A stretch of DNA of 64,000 nucleotides, taken from assembly GCA_030247855.1 (NCBI GenBank), contig JAPDRN010000037.1:124001-188000 (forward strand). The letters run 5' to 3'. The DNA comes from Knufia peltigerae. Lineage: Eukaryota; Ascomycota; Eurotiomycetes; Chaetothyriales; Trichomeriaceae. The notes under the pieces are model-generated. The model did not search any database, was not told where the DNA came from, and was given only the letters and a program-made list of their open reading frames with translations. The position numbers and the translations under genes were made by a program. Positions 22,277 to 33,687 of the stretch are shown here, piece by piece (the first letter of the stretch is position 1; the number at the start of each line of letters is the position of its first letter).

Positions 22277-22795
22277 TCAGATATCCTCAGGCCACTTCAA
22301 CCTCGCCAGTTCTTCTCTTAGGACCGTGGCGAGTCCCTGGCTGACGGCCTCAAGGTCTGTACGGACCTGCTCATGTTCATGTTCAGCGTCGGCTTCAGCG
22401 TGTTCTTGGTCCAGCTCTTCCACAGCATCGCCATTCGTAGTGTGGTCTTGCTCTTCATCACCTGCCTTTGATGATGTTGTCTTCTGCTTCTTCGGTTCCG
22501 GTCCGGTCACTGCCAGTAGGATATGGTCCGCAATAGGTGTAACCACTGAAATCGCGCCCATGTTCTGCGCTTCAAAGACAAGCACATCCTCTGAAGCCAC
22601 GGTATAGGCTGCGGTCATGGTTGTAGATTGAGTCCGTATGTCCTTGATCGAAGGAGTTGTATTCCGGTATGCATATGCAAGAATCGAGCCGTTCAGAGCG
22701 GAAACCATTAGCGACGAAACATGGTCACTCCATGACAACGCATCTTTGAGAAGTGCTGATAAGCGTTCAGAGTCCAAGAGACAAACTTGGCTCAT
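22277..22795 (-). CDS. Roadblock/LC7-like protein, possible LAMTOR2/Ego3-type Ragulator subunit
   Basis: 172 residues from the ATG at 22795, no intron. The N-terminal 100 residues read like a Roadblock/LC7 domain: LLDSERLSALLKDAL, then a strand-turn-strand with VSALNGSILAYAY, then an SIKDIRTQSTTMTAAYT helix and ISVVTPIADHILLAVTG. A disordered acidic His/Glu-rich insert (residues about 105-145) precedes a final amphipathic helix, LEAVSQGLATVLREELARL. In LAMTOR2 and Ego3 this fold scaffolds Rag GTPases on the vacuole to control TORC1. That assignment rests on fold-like pattern only. The frame is open upstream to 22909, but MSQVCLLD is the natural domain start. Confidence 0.6.
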   Translation of the reverse strand: MSQVCLLDSERLSALLKDALSWSDHVSSLMVSALNGSILAYAYRNTTPSIKDIRTQSTTMTAAYTVASEDVLVFEAQNMGAISVVTPIADHILLAVTGPEPKKQKTTSSKAGDEEQDHTTNGDAVEELDQEHAEADAEHEHEQVRTDLEAVSQGLATVLREELARLKWPEDI

Positions 22796-23772
22796 GATTG
22801 CGCCTGGAGGAAAAGATGGCAGAGTATATCTGGACTGACAAGAGACCCTGCAGCTGACTCTGAGCTGCCCAATGTCTTCGTACGAGGATTCTAAGCCCGC
22901 AGTCTGCATGATACGCAGTGGCTGTTAGCTTACTTTGGTACTGTATAGACAATTGAAATGACATGTGCCAAGGTGTGATCGAACTGCTCGCTCGCGCCAC
23001 ACCCCATGCGCGAACCGAGTGAGCGACTATCCTCGCCTCACTGTGACGCTACTAAATACTTGATCTTCTCGCGGCCTGAATCGACCTTTAGTTCAGATTG
23101 TAACCTAGTAGAATATGCACCCTTGTTCGCCATGCGTTTGGCCCTTCAAGGTGTAATGTGTCGCCGAAACCCCTGGTGGCTGGAAGTGACGCCTGTAAGA
23201 GGTAGAGGGGGAGTGCCTAGAAAGCCTAAGCGAGCCTCCCTACTTACGACTGCCTACCTTAGCTTAGGTGTGAGGTTGGGGACTAAAGTCATTTGCAAAC
23301 TTGGACATGTAGTACAACGCCAACGCATGAAACGCACATACGGTGATGACCTGTCCAGACCATAAAAGACCTATGCGACTATTCCGTTCAATTAATTTTG
23401 TTGTATGCTCACTATAAGGCGTTATGGTTAGGGGTTTCGTGAATATAGATAAAACATTGTAGGCGCATAGGGGCTACAACGCCTATTAAGCATATTGACC
23501 TAGTACCCAGACATAGGTACAGTATCTTGTACCCATATAATTATGCATACAATTAAGGTGCTTGGGCGCATCAGGCTCAGTTGAGGTAGCTAGGAGGTAC
23601 CTAATTCTGGTGTCTATAAGTGGTGGCGGCGTACTTGGAGTGCCTAAGGCATCTAGTCCTAGGGAGCAGTACCGCGTGCGTTGGCGTTCCACCATATTCT
23701 GCTGCATTTGCTGTTTATCCCGAAACAGGGTTAGTTCTATCAAGTCACTCTTCCACCTCTCAAGAGAATCAC
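22796..23772. other. 977 bp gap at the left border of the metabolic cluster
   Basis: Between the 5' end of the Roadblock-like gene and the 3' end of the P450 gene. No gene was seen. The interval 23370-23560 is AT-rich and rich in TAGG/CCTA steps. It marks the junction between conserved genes and the metabolic cluster. Confidence 0.5.
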
Positions 23773-25531
23773 TCAATGAAAAATGCCAGCAAACCTCTTC
23801 TCCGCAGATCTCGGCTTCCATGCGATTGTTGCCTCGACATCCGGATGTCGAAACTTCTGCGTCCAGTGACCCTGCGGCAAAGCTAGGCCCTCGATGAACT
23901 TGACATCGTATCGGACCAATGTGCAAACTAGAAAGATCTTACATAAAACCGAGGCAAAATGGCGACCGGGACAAGCGTGTCTCCCCATCCCAAACAGCAT
24001 GTTCTCTGGACTGGCTTCCGCGAACGTATTTTCGATGTCGGCTGGGTTGTGGCCTTCACGCAGACGCGCGTATCGGAACGGATCCCACGTTTTCGCATTG
24101 GGAATAATGTCGTTGTCCATGTGGCGTCCATGCGCGATCACGCCTATCGAAGTGCCCTTGGGAATGAAGGTGCCGTCACTAAGGGTGGTGTCTCGGACTG
24201 CGTATCGTTCCATTTTCACTGCATTCAACGATTAGTTTGATCTGTTCAACACTCCCGGCAAGAAAGATACTGGAGTAGACACACCTGCACTCATAGGCGT
24301 CTGGCGAGATGACTCCCGGATGAAGCTGTCCAGCTTGAGAAGCCGATCTAGGTTGTCCTTGCTCCATCCGGCACTGTGTCCTCTTTGAGGACCCATAACC
24401 TCCGCAATTTCTTCCCGCAGCTCTTCATGGATCTCGGTGTGTCGGCACAAGTCGAACACGCACTCCGTGATGGTGTACGCGGGCGCATGAATGGCATTCA
24501 CATTGATGTGGACCAATCTATGCATTAGGATTTCCGGATCTCTCTTTTCGGGTGGAGTCATGTCCAAAAGCCATTGAACTGATAATGCACCAAACGTCAG
24601 CAATTGCAAAGTCTTCTAATCTAGTTTTGGAATCCAGACAACGCTTACTTGTATCATTAGGTCTGTCGACCTTGTCCTGCCCATCGGGCGTAATCATCAA
24701 CGCGAGCCGCTGTCTGATCAGAGGCAAAAGGTATTTGTTCGCCACTGCTTGTTGTCGCTTACGTTCCGTCATGAAGTACATCATGATGGTCTTTACAAAT
24801 TCCGGATAGTTGCGAATCTTCAAGGCGGTATCAAAGACTGCCGGGGCAATGTCGTTGGAAAACTGGAGATACTCTTCGTTCCTGCAGAGCGGCTCGCCCA
24901 CCAGCATGCGGTTTGTAATGCGAGTGACGATCTTGCACACCAAAGTCCACACTTTCAACTCCCTCCATCCAGCGTTGTTCCCAACTTCCATGTCGAAGGC
25001 GTGTCCAGATTCTTCGATAAGTGCGGGCAAATGGAATGTCAAAGCCTGCCTCATTTTGCCTCGAACCACGTTGAAATGGTAGCTGTCCCCTTCAATGGCT
25101 TTGTGGAAGTTGTGCCGGATCTGGAAAATAATGATCGCTGCTGCTGGCTGGCTGAGTTGGCTGTCGGGAAGCTTGCGAATCTCCTCCAGGAACTGAGGAG
25201 CTGCGATGAAGTACACCTGTCGTGGTGTTCGCAGGAGAAAGTGCTTGCCTTGTTTCGAGTACTGGAGGCCGCGCCGCGTCAGCTCTCTTCAGGACATCCA
25301 GCACATGCCCTCAATTCGACTCACATGGTAATACCCCTTCATGATGGCACCCAGGCTGTCGTCGAGAAACGCCTGCACATCATCAGAGTCTCCAGCCTTA
25401 CCGCCAGGCTTGTCGCTGATCCGGAGGAATTCTACATTGGGCAGTCGCTCCTTCTTGAAAAAGTACTGGGAGATACCATAGACGAGCGTGCCTGCGAAGA
25501 GGACTACGAGCAATGCAAGTGATAGCTCCAT
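23773..25531 (-). CDS. cytochrome P450 monooxygenase
   Basis: Exons 25531-25325, 25261-24649, 24578-24285 and 24218-23773 encode 519 residues. The junctions give KGYYHYSKQGKHF, PNDTIQWLLDM and TPMSAVKMERYAV. Visible parts: an N-terminal membrane anchor (LSLALLVVLFAGTLVYGI), the I-helix region (HINVNAIHAPAYT), an EIAEVMG and LLKLDSFIRESSR K-helix region, and the heme loop FGMGRHACPGRHFA with Cys about 454. It resembles the large fungal P450 group with a degenerate I-helix (AIHxxxxT instead of AGxxT). ER membrane enzyme; substrate unknown. It is the first gene of the cluster and lies tail-on to the regulator gene on the same strand, 485 bp apart. Confidence 0.93.
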
Positions 25532-26016
25532 AGCTTCCAGCCGGAACAATCGAAAGACCAAACTGTCTCTGTTTACAAATGCCTGGTTTACAGACGGTGT
25601 CGATTAAGCTGTCGGAAAGAAGCTGGTGCTGGATCGACCGTGAACCATTAAGAGTGCTGGCAAGTAATTAATCAGGCCTTGTCGACGAACCCGCTACAAT
25701 GGCATCTCACATTTCGAACCAACAGCTCTGCCATTCTTCCAGGCCGGACCTCTCGCACACTGAGCTCGGGCCTAAGGCAAACGATCTGATGGTGGCAGTC
25801 TTGTATCGGGCTAAGTATACACCTCCGAGAATGCCGAAGCTAAGTACCAGCCCGTGTTAGGAACTCCAGCAACGAGGTCGCCTGGGCCGTCATTCCTCGA
25901 CGGCAAATATGTTCTCGATCACGTTTCTACAAGTTACAAGCTGTAGAATCTCTCGAATACGAATGGCCGTACAACCACTAAGTCATGAAATGTATCTGAG
26001 GCAGACCCATAGGCCA
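25532..26016 (-). promoter_or_regulatory. P450 upstream region
   Basis: 485 bp between the regulator stop and the P450 start. It should hold the P450 promoter. A 5S-rRNA-like stretch at about 25805-25895 was noted but not accepted. Confidence 0.4.
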
Positions 26017-28257
26017 CTACGATAATAGCTCTCCGAAGTCGATGTCACAGGCAAGCTCATCAAAATCAGGAACGAAATCACCAAAGCCCTCAAATCCCAT
26101 CGACGGTTTCAATGCGGGTCCCACCACGGACGACTGTAGCGGGCTTCGACAGTCTGTCCATTCCCTCTGCAAGTCCATCCACCTGTCCCGGGTCGCAGCC
26201 TTGTGGTGGCTCAGGGGTGCTGGTGGAAAAGACGAGAAGTTAGAACTCGGCCAGGCCGATATAGTAGAAGTCCAGATATTTTGATTCTGTGCCTCTCTAG
26301 CGCGTGCTGCATCTGCCAGAAGTCCTCTCAATGCATTTGCTTTAGCACAATTGCGGACTGACGCTGGCCACTGGTCGAGCAAGCCATCGACGGCACGCCA
26401 GGCGCGGTTGGTTGCTGGGCTGGACGGCCGTATGGTGAGGTTCCTAACCACAAAGGCTGCAATAGACCATTGAAAGTAGGTGGCACTCAACCAACGCCAC
26501 CGCCCTGCACTGGCATTGGTTTGAAGGCCCCGAGATAATTCCAGCACGTGGACTGCGAGCAGGAACAGATGGTCCTGAGCATCAGGAAGCAAGACCTCGC
26601 CGGTCCGGTTGCGGTCTGGTGAGATATGCATGAGAATTCGTCGTTTAGCGAGCACCATAGCAATTACATTGGCAGCGTATTCGGCAACCGCAGCCTCCTT
26701 GCCGTCACCCTGAAAATACTTGTTGCGAATGACTTCTCGCGAGGAGTACAACTGTTGCTCAGCCTCTTCTGCTCTGAACTTACACCCTGAAGAAGCCCGA
26801 GCACGCTCAAACTTGATGAGATGGAACGTGCGCGTCACCTCGTACTGCATCAAGCAGAAGCTAGCCTCGGTGAATCCTGTCCGCTCTTCCTGCGGTCCTG
26901 TGTGTTGGGCATCGAGTTCATCGTCGTCAACATTGAGTGGCATCCGCGTATCAGCCCCGATACCAAATGGGAAGTAATCTAGACCCGAGTCGTCCGGATG
27001 ATCAACAAGATTGACCAGCTGCCACCACGTCCGCCTGCGCAGTTCCGCCTCGAGACATGACAGACCTGACGCAGCACTATCGCGGTTGAGCCCGAGTCGA
27101 ACTGCTAGGAAGGTGACCATGCCACTTAGTGCACTGAACCGCGGATCTTCGACGCATCTGAGGTAGTACAGGAACAACAGGAGAGCCTGGATGATGCTGA
27201 GGTCTTGAGCCTCCAGGAACTTGGCTGCCATTAGGGCTTGCTCAGTGAGTGAAGCACAATGTTGTGTCACCGAATGCTTGTCCGTGTCGAAATTGGCCAC
27301 AACATCAGCATCGGACATCGAAGTCACAGCCATGAGGCAGAGGGCTTGGATCAAAGCTTTGGAAGAGGCATTGATGGTATAAGCGTGTTCATCGCGCGTC
27401 AAGATAAGAGTCTGCATTGTCTTCTTGTGAAGAATTTTGAGGATCGGATCCACATTTTCGACATACTTTTTCCAACAAGTCTGTCGTTGTGCAAGGGACA
27501 GCAAAGGTACATTGGTTATAGTGCTGGCCCCTTGAAATGGAAAAGACATGATTGGTGTTTCTTCGACCGGCTCTCGTCGAGCTCGGTCTTGGATGGGAGA
27601 GCTGGCTTTCGCATTTGCCGGCGGTTTGATAAAGACTTGACTTGCGCACTCTTGCTCGATTTTCTTCCAATAGCCAGCGTCGCTGGCGTCGCAGTCGATC
27701 AAGGTCTGCTGCGGTGCAAAGGTCCCCGACGCCGAGGTGGGCGACAGTTTCCATGACTTTTCCATGGTATCTCGTGGTTCATGATATGGTATGTCGTCAC
27801 TCTGACCTGAGACGATGCGCTCAAGAAGCGACATCAGGTTTGTCGGCTGCTGGAGTCGGCTGCTCGTAGGCAAGGCACTTGTTCTATCGTCCACAGTGTC
27901 CTCTTCTTGGTCTCCTGGTCTGGTGATGTTGAAGGTGGCATTGTCATTATGGTTATCACTATCATCCCCGAGATGGATTTCGGGCGATTGCTTTTTGAGC
28001 AACGCTTCCAGCTTGTCAATCCGTTCCTTGAGAACGTCGTTTTGCTTGGAATTTGAGCGGGCCTGGGCCTTCTTGGGTCTTCGCACAGTACGGACTTGCG
28101 GCGGATATGAACACATTATCCCGGCCACGGTGCAGTTGCGGCACGGTAAGACTTTGTCGCATTTGACCTTGCGATCCCGACATGTCCAGCACGCCGTCTT
28201 GTACCATGGACTCTGGTTGAACATCATTGGGGCAGCCATCGTGGTTGGCACAGACAT
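26017..28257 (-). CDS. Zn2Cys6 fungal transcription factor
   Basis: A single open frame of 746 residues. The binuclear zinc cluster is at residues 23-49: CWTCRDRKVKCDKVLPC, then RNCTVAGIMC, giving six cysteines with C-x2-C-x6-C-x5-C-x2-C-x6-C spacing. A basic linker (RPKKAQARSNSKQ) and a leucine heptad (VLKERIDKLEALLKK) follow, so it probably binds DNA as a dimer at CGG half-sites. The central part matches the fungal-specific transcription factor domain (LCLMAVTSM, LLLFLYYL, GMVTFLAVRLGLNRD, RRRTWWQL). It is the only regulator inside the cluster, diverges from the gamma-glutamyltransferase gene across 1.3 kb, and is the natural candidate for cluster control. Confidence 0.93.
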   Translation of the reverse strand: MSVPTTMAAPMMFNQSPWYKTACWTCRDRKVKCDKVLPCRNCTVAGIMCSYPPQVRTVRRPKKAQARSNSKQNDVLKERIDKLEALLKKQSPEIHLGDDSDNHNDNATFNITRPGDQEEDTVDDRTSALPTSSRLQQPTNLMSLLERIVSGQSDDIPYHEPRDTMEKSWKLSPTSASGTFAPQQTLIDCDASDAGYWKKIEQECASQVFIKPPANAKASSPIQDRARREPVEETPIMSFPFQGASTITNVPLLSLAQRQTCWKKYVENVDPILKILHKKTMQTLILTRDEHAYTINASSKALIQALCLMAVTSMSDADVVANFDTDKHSVTQHCASLTEQALMAAKFLEAQDLSIIQALLLFLYYLRCVEDPRFSALSGMVTFLAVRLGLNRDSAASGLSCLEAELRRRTWWQLVNLVDHPDDSGLDYFPFGIGADTRMPLNVDDDELDAQHTGPQEERTGFTEASFCLMQYEVTRTFHLIKFERARASSGCKFRAEEAEQQLYSSREVIRNKYFQGDGKEAAVAEYAANVIAMVLAKRRILMHISPDRNRTGEVLLPDAQDHLFLLAVHVLELSRGLQTNASAGRWRWLSATYFQWSIAAFVVRNLTIRPSSPATNRAWRAVDGLLDQWPASVRNCAKANALRGLLADAARAREAQNQNIWTSTISAWPSSNFSSFPPAPLSHHKAATRDRWMDLQREWTDCRSPLQSSVVGPALKPSMGFEGFGDFVPDFDELACDIDFGELLS

Positions 28258-29592
28258 TGGTGGCCAGCGCTGTGAAGCACCACTACTCTTACATAAACTA
28301 ACTTTAACGACGCGACAGAATCACTGGTCACAGAAGTGAACAGCAAGCAGATCGGTTGATAGGAGGAGCTGAGGTTGTGATATCTTGTTCAAGAGATATT
28401 TGGTTACAGATGAAGTGCCACCAAGACGCACCCAAAGATAAGGTCTAACAATCACCACAACGACTTGTCGACGGCTTATCATCTGCTGATGTTTCGGTAG
28501 CGTGGAATACCAGCCGCCTGGTCCTGAAGACAGCGAATTGCAAAACCCTGGACTATCGGGTCTGTGCGCCAATCAACCGAGTCATCCCCAGTCGACCTGA
28601 TCTCTGGCGTCCAGGCATCTTCGAGGCTGCCCCCTCCCCTCCCCAGGAAGACAACTGTGTACCGGGGTAGTTCAGGGCCAAAGGACCAAACGCTGCGAAG
28701 ACTCGATGCAAGGCACACAGAACGGGTTTTATGTTACATCATTCGCCGCAAAATCCTCCTGATTGCATGCTGCATACTAAAGCGCCTAGGCCTGCCAGCC
28801 TGCTATCATCGCTTCGATGCCCTTGATTGCGCAACACGGGCGCCGCGGAGTTTACACTAAAACAAGGTCGATGCAAACTGTATCTTCTGTGATGCTTGAT
28901 GTCAGAAGAGTCTCCTACCATCTGAATATCTCTCAAGGGCAATACCATTTGCCGGAGGTGCTGGTAAGCAATCTAGGGCTTTTCTGTGGAAATGGCCAGA
29001 GCGTCAGTGATACAGATCCAAGCCCAGCATGTTGTCACACGACCAACACTTTCCACGGCAAGTGTGAGACAGCCTTCTAACCTTGAATAATGGTAGAACA
29101 AACTCCCTGGTTGTTCTGGATTCTGTTTGGCCCGGGCGACTCGCCCCTCACACCCAGAGCCGACAACGCCGACAACACCGACACCAACTTCTTCTCCACA
29201 GAAAGAAGGCTGACTCCACGTAACGACACCAGCAGCAGCACTGTTTGAGACCAGAGCACCGTCAGCCGCCGGCGAGGGTGACCCGCAATGGAAACATCGA
29301 CTCTCTCGCGGACCTTACCACGGACAGCGCTTGAACGATGCTGGATGAGGCTTCTCGCCACCGAAGCAGCTGGATGCCGAAGGTAGTGTCCGAGGGTTTC
29401 CCTCATGCCATGGCTGATTCCACGGCCCGTAGCACAGAAGACAAAGCTGGGGGCGAAACCTCGAAACCTCCCTATACAGCTCAAGGGACCTTCTAGCCAT
29501 TCCATAACACTGTGTCGGTCGCTGCAGGACAATCCTGACGCAGGCAATATCTCATCACCTTGCGTGTGGTTGACCAAGGCCAACTGCCCATC
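28258..29592. promoter_or_regulatory. long divergent region, regulator/gamma-glutamyltransferase
   Basis: 1335 bp between the start codons of two divergent genes. A 168-codon frame on the minus strand (29077-29583) has no recognisable motif and I do not call it. The length is unusual for this window's divergent pairs (about 600 bp) and may mean complex control or a missing small gene. Confidence 0.45.
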
Positions 29593-31530
29593 ATGTATCC
29601 GGCATTTCAGTCAAGCGACAAACCCTTCGAACGGTATCCAGCCCGCCGCAGTGCCGTCCATAGCACAAAGGCCATGGTAGCATGCACGCAGCCTCTCGCG
29701 GCGCAAGCAGGGCAAAAGATTCTCGCATTGGGAGGCAACGCTGCAGTAAGGAATGTCGCTCTTTTCTTGGTCGAAAGCATACTGACTCGTTCAGGACGCG
29801 GCGGTTGCAGTTGGTATGTCTGAAGCGAAGTGCCAGTGATCCCAACATATACTGACTGTCGAGTCTTTAGCTGCGGCACTGAACGTGACTGAACCGTCAT
29901 CAACCGGGCTGGGAGGCGACGCTTTCTGCCTCTTTTACAACGCCAAGTCGAAGACGGTGCATGCCCTCAACGCCTCTGGTCGAAGCGCAAAGAACACCAC
30001 TTTAGAGTCGGTGCGACAGGAATTGGGTCAATCCAAAGGCAAAGTCCCGTTTGGAAGCCCGCTCGCGGTCACCGTCCCAGGAGCAGCCGCCGGCTGGGTA
30101 GACGCGGTCGAGAAATTTGGGAGCGGGAAGCTGACACTAGAACAAATCCTTCTGCCGGCTATCGAGTTGAGCGAGCAGGGATTTCCGGTCAGCGAGATCT
30201 CAGCATCGATGGTAAGATGAGCACGCTACATTTTGGATTGCCCGTCATGCTAATGTGACACCTACAGTGGAAGAACGGGGAGGCCAAACTCAAGGCAGCC
30301 TCTCCCTATGGCGTGGATCTCTTGCAGTCTGATGGTACGGCACCCAAGTTAGGCCATATCTTCCGCAATCCAAATCTGGCAGAGACCTTGCGGATTTTGG
30401 CTGCCGAGGGCAAAAAGGGAATCTACACAGGCCGTATAGCAAAGGCAATCGTCGATGTTTTGCAAGTCAAAGGCGCGCACATGGAACTGTCCGATCTTGA
30501 TGACTACTTGAACCAAGCACAGTCGGAGACCGTGCCAATATCCCTCCAGTTCAGAGGACAGGGTATCGCGTCTCGCGGTCAAGATCATTTTGTAGAGCTG
30601 TGGGAACACCCTCCCAATGGACAGGGTGTTGTGGCACTAATGGCGCTCGGTATCTTTGAAGAACTCGAACGGACCAAGCAAATTCCCACCTTCACCAAAG
30701 AAGACCACAACTCAACCGAATATATTCACGCCTTGGCCGAGTGTCTTCGCATCGCATTCGCCGACGTGAATTGGTGGGTGACCGATCCTGAACAGAGCCC
30801 CGTCAAACCCGTGGAGCTGGTATCGCGCCCGTATCTTGCGGAGCGCGCGAAGCTGTTCAACAAGGACAATGCGGGCCACCATGCTAAAGGACAGCCGTTT
30901 GGTGGCGTCAGTCCAGCTCAGAACCGCAGCGACACCGTTGTATTTGCCGTGGTCGACGCAGATGGCAACGGAATGAGTATCGTGAATTCCAATTTCATGG
31001 AATTCGGGTCCGGCATAGTCCCTGAGGGTTGCGGATTCGCACTGCAGAACCGTGGCGCAGGTTTCCATCTCGGACCAGACAATCACCCTAATGTGTATCG
31101 CGGCGGGAAGAGGCCATACCACACCATCATCCCGTGCCTAGCGACGCAGGGCCCCAGTCGAGATTTGCATTCGGTCTTTGGCGTCATGGGTGGGCTCATG
31201 CAGCCCCAGGGCCACGTCCAAGTACTGCTGAATCAGGAGGTGTTTGGCATGAATCCGCAGGAGGCCGTCGACGCGCCTAGGATCTGTATCGAAAACCCTA
31301 TGCCGCCGAAATTAGATAGCATCGGGTCGTTATTTCTCGAGGAGGGAATCGACGATAGTGTCGCAGAGGCTTTGAGGCAGAAGGGACACGATGTGACAAT
31401 TCTCGAGGGCTGGTCGAGGAATCGCTTCGGTCGAGGTCAGGCGATCAGGGTGAGGGTCGATGAGTCAGGGCAGAGGGTATTGACTGGCGGCAGTGATGGG
31501 AGAGGAGATGGTCAGGCTGTGCCTGCTTGA
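29593..31530 (+). CDS. gamma-glutamyltransferase-like Ntn hydrolase
   Basis: Exons 29593-29745, 29795-29813 (19 nt), 29871-30211 and 30268-31530 encode 591 residues. The junctions rebuild GGNAADAAVAVAAALNVTEPSS, the classic family start. Other motifs: STGLGGDAFCLFY, PGAAAGWVDAVEKFG, HPPNGQGVVALMAL and PYHTIIPCLAT, with VMGGLMQPQGHVQVL near the end. The likely self-cleaving nucleophile is Thr of NRSDTVVFAVVD (about residue 394). No signal peptide or N-terminal membrane anchor is seen, so it is probably intracellular, unlike classical GGT. Known chemistry: hydrolysis or transfer of gamma-glutamyl groups. In this cluster it could release a gamma-glutamylated amine or amino acid. Confidence 0.92.
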
Positions 31531-31839
31531 ACTTGTTCTCATGGCCAAATCTGATATTTCTGAGACCATCAATCAGCTGTTTAGTGACCTGCTCGATGTG
31601 CATATCTGTACTAAAAGTCACACTTCAAGCCACAGTTCACTTGCCAAAAAAAAGCTGACAGGACGACCAAGGAAGTTCATGAGCTCGCCAGCAATGGATC
31701 ATCCGATTCGACGCAGAGCGAGTACAGATACCACAGAACATCGGACAAATGTCAACAAAATGTCAACGCTCTCATTGAACATCTGTTCCTATCATTATAC
31801 AACAAAATGGCTAAATGATTCCAGGATCGGACCTGGATT
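31531..31839. other. convergent 3' intergenic
   Basis: 309 bp between two convergent genes. No gene was seen; it should hold both terminators. Confidence 0.5.
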
Positions 31840-33046
31840 TTAATTTCCCGCATGATCAATCCTCGTCAGTCCCAGGTTATCATTGATCGATCGGTCAGTG
31901 ATGGCAAAAAGGTACGCGTCACCGTCCTCGCTTGCTTCATGGGTGACCCACGACCACGCGGGAACGATGAAAACGTCCTTGTCCTTCCAGTCAACTGCCA
32001 AAGTGCCAGTTGGGGCTTCAATATGCGTCCTTCCTTCACCCTGCTTAACCACATATATAAACGAGGTGGTTTCGCGAGCAGGACGAACCGCCTTGCCTGC
32101 TTTGACGCGCTCAGCCTGAGCGGCAATTGTCTTGCCAAAAGGGCTTCCGTTGGTGAGATAGTGGTATCTGGCATGGTCGACGTCTTGAGCGTCCAGCGCT
32201 TGTTGACTCTTGTTCCATTTGAACTGGAAGGGGGAGTCCTCGACAACTCTGCAATTGACGAAGATGAGTATATGAGACCACTCGGGAAGATAGGCCTTCA
32301 GAGAAACAGAACGTACAGATCTGGCACCGTCTTGGTTTGATACGGCTCGAGGAAGTTGGTGCGCCCGTAAATCTGGAGCGGGATGTCGAGGCAATCGACC
32401 CAGATTGTGGGCGATGGGCCGTCATTGCCGTGGTAGTGCCACTGCCACGAAGGTGTGAGCACCAGGTCTCCGTGCTCGAGGTACATCTTGTGCCCGGCGA
32501 CAGAGGTGAATCCCTTGTCGCTTTCTTGGATGAAACGGACGGCATATGCGATGTGGCGGTGTGCCGGGGCTGTTTCGCCGGGCAGAACCATCTGCAGACC
32601 GGCGTACAGCGTGTCGGTAGTATAGGGCGAAGGGCCGGTGACGGGACCTGTACGACATACAAGAATGGCTGTCAGCTTTCGACCTCCCTCAGGCACCGCC
32701 AGGGCGATGGATTCTCGACGAGCCAGGACGCCGGCCACGTACCAAACCCGGGGTTGACCATCATCAGGGCTCTTCGTTCTTGCATCTCTTCCGGGACCAG
32801 ATCGGCCGAGTCGAGCATGAGTTGCCTCATTTCTGGCCACCGCCACAGTGTCGGAAGAGCGCGAGGATTGGGGACCAATTTCGAAATCTTGTCGTTCACG
32901 GTCCACATTGGGTATGAGTTTTGTTCCTGGCACCTGCCCATGACTTGGGTGGTGGCTTGCTCGACGGCTTCATCGAGAGTCGAAGGAGCCTTGAGCTGCC
33001 CCTTTCCCTCGCTCTGAGGAGGTACAGTCTCCGTCTGGGATGCCAT
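31840..33046 (-). CDS. bicupin dioxygenase, gentisate 1,2-dioxygenase type
   Basis: Exons 33046-32743, 32647-32317 and 32248-31840 encode 347 residues. The junctions give NPGFGPVTG and TVPDLVVEDSPFQFKW. Motifs: QERRALMMVNPG, YTTDTLYAGLQMVLPGE, the metal-binding APAHRHIAYAVRF (HxH) and LTPSWQWHYHGND (third His), all in the N-terminal cupin. The C-terminal cupin (SFIYVVKQGEGRTHI, FIVPAWSWVTHEA) is degenerate, as usual. Known reaction: Fe(II)-dependent cleavage of 2,5-dihydroxybenzoate to maleylpyruvate; some relatives use salicylate or hydroxynaphthoate. No maleylpyruvate isomerase or fumarylpyruvate hydrolase is nearby, so the substrate could be a gentisate-like compound. Divergent from the RidA-family gene. 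Confidence 0.9.
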
Positions 33047-33687
33047 GCTGTCACAGGGGGGTGATATGTGGACGTGGATGCACTGTTCAGGCAGGATGAG
33101 ACGGATGATATTGAATGCCTAGCAACAGCACGAACGTGGCTCCTCTCTTCCTCGTTTGTACCATTAAATGTCCTTGACCTAACTTTGATACCATCGGGTA
33201 CATGTGATCTCCTGGGCTATTCCCGACCGCCCAGGATCTCGATCTCGACACAGAGGTGATGGCGGCCTCGGTGCGCTCGGCCAGGTCGGGCTTCCGAGTC
33301 AACCTACCATGGGGGTGCATGGTTTCCCGAGTACTCAGAGCCCTGGATAATTCTGGCGACTCTACCTAGCCCCCAGACCAATGCTAGGTGCAAATGGGTA
33401 TGGACCATCCAGTGCTGACCCTTTTTCCCTGCTCGACTTTGGTGTTTGAAGCACCAGTGACCCGCCCGCTCAGGTCGATCCGCCGTGATATCTCGCTCAA
33501 ATGGGCCATGCAAGATGCGAGTCGTGATAACCTTCGTGTCACAATTCTTGCTGTCTGAGAAGGGCCCCCATCGGATTCGACGTGAGTCAAGAGCCCAGAT
33601 TCCCCCGGTGTCCACCCATCTTCCAATTTCTGGCTCGTACGGACTCACCAAGAATCATCGAGTCACCCAACCCACCACCACTCCAAG
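33047..33687. promoter_or_regulatory. divergent promoter, dioxygenase/RidA
   Basis: 641 bp between start codons. Several CGG/CCG triplets cluster at 33262-33296, which could serve a Zn2Cys6 dimer, but no single palindrome stands out. Confidence 0.45.

Noticed and set aside
24509..24649. Two overlapping P450 frames (LEDFAIADVW and LQLLTFGALSVQW)
   Set aside because: The first is read-through of an intron with a GTAAGC donor at 24648; splicing to 24578 gives the conserved NDTIQWLLDM. The second starts inside the intron.
25805..25895. 5S-rRNA-like stretch (GAAGCTAAGTACCAGCCCG ... GGTCGCCTGGG)
   Set aside because: It shares short runs with general eukaryotic 5S internal sequences, but the ends do not pair as a 5S helix and it lacks the ACATACG start and GTATGT end I expect in Pezizomycotina. 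A covariance-model search would decide.
29077..29583. 168-codon minus-strand frame upstream of the gamma-glutamyltransferase gene
   Set aside because: No motif, no membrane or signal feature, unusual Arg/Ser/Leu composition; more likely promoter DNA of the divergent pair.
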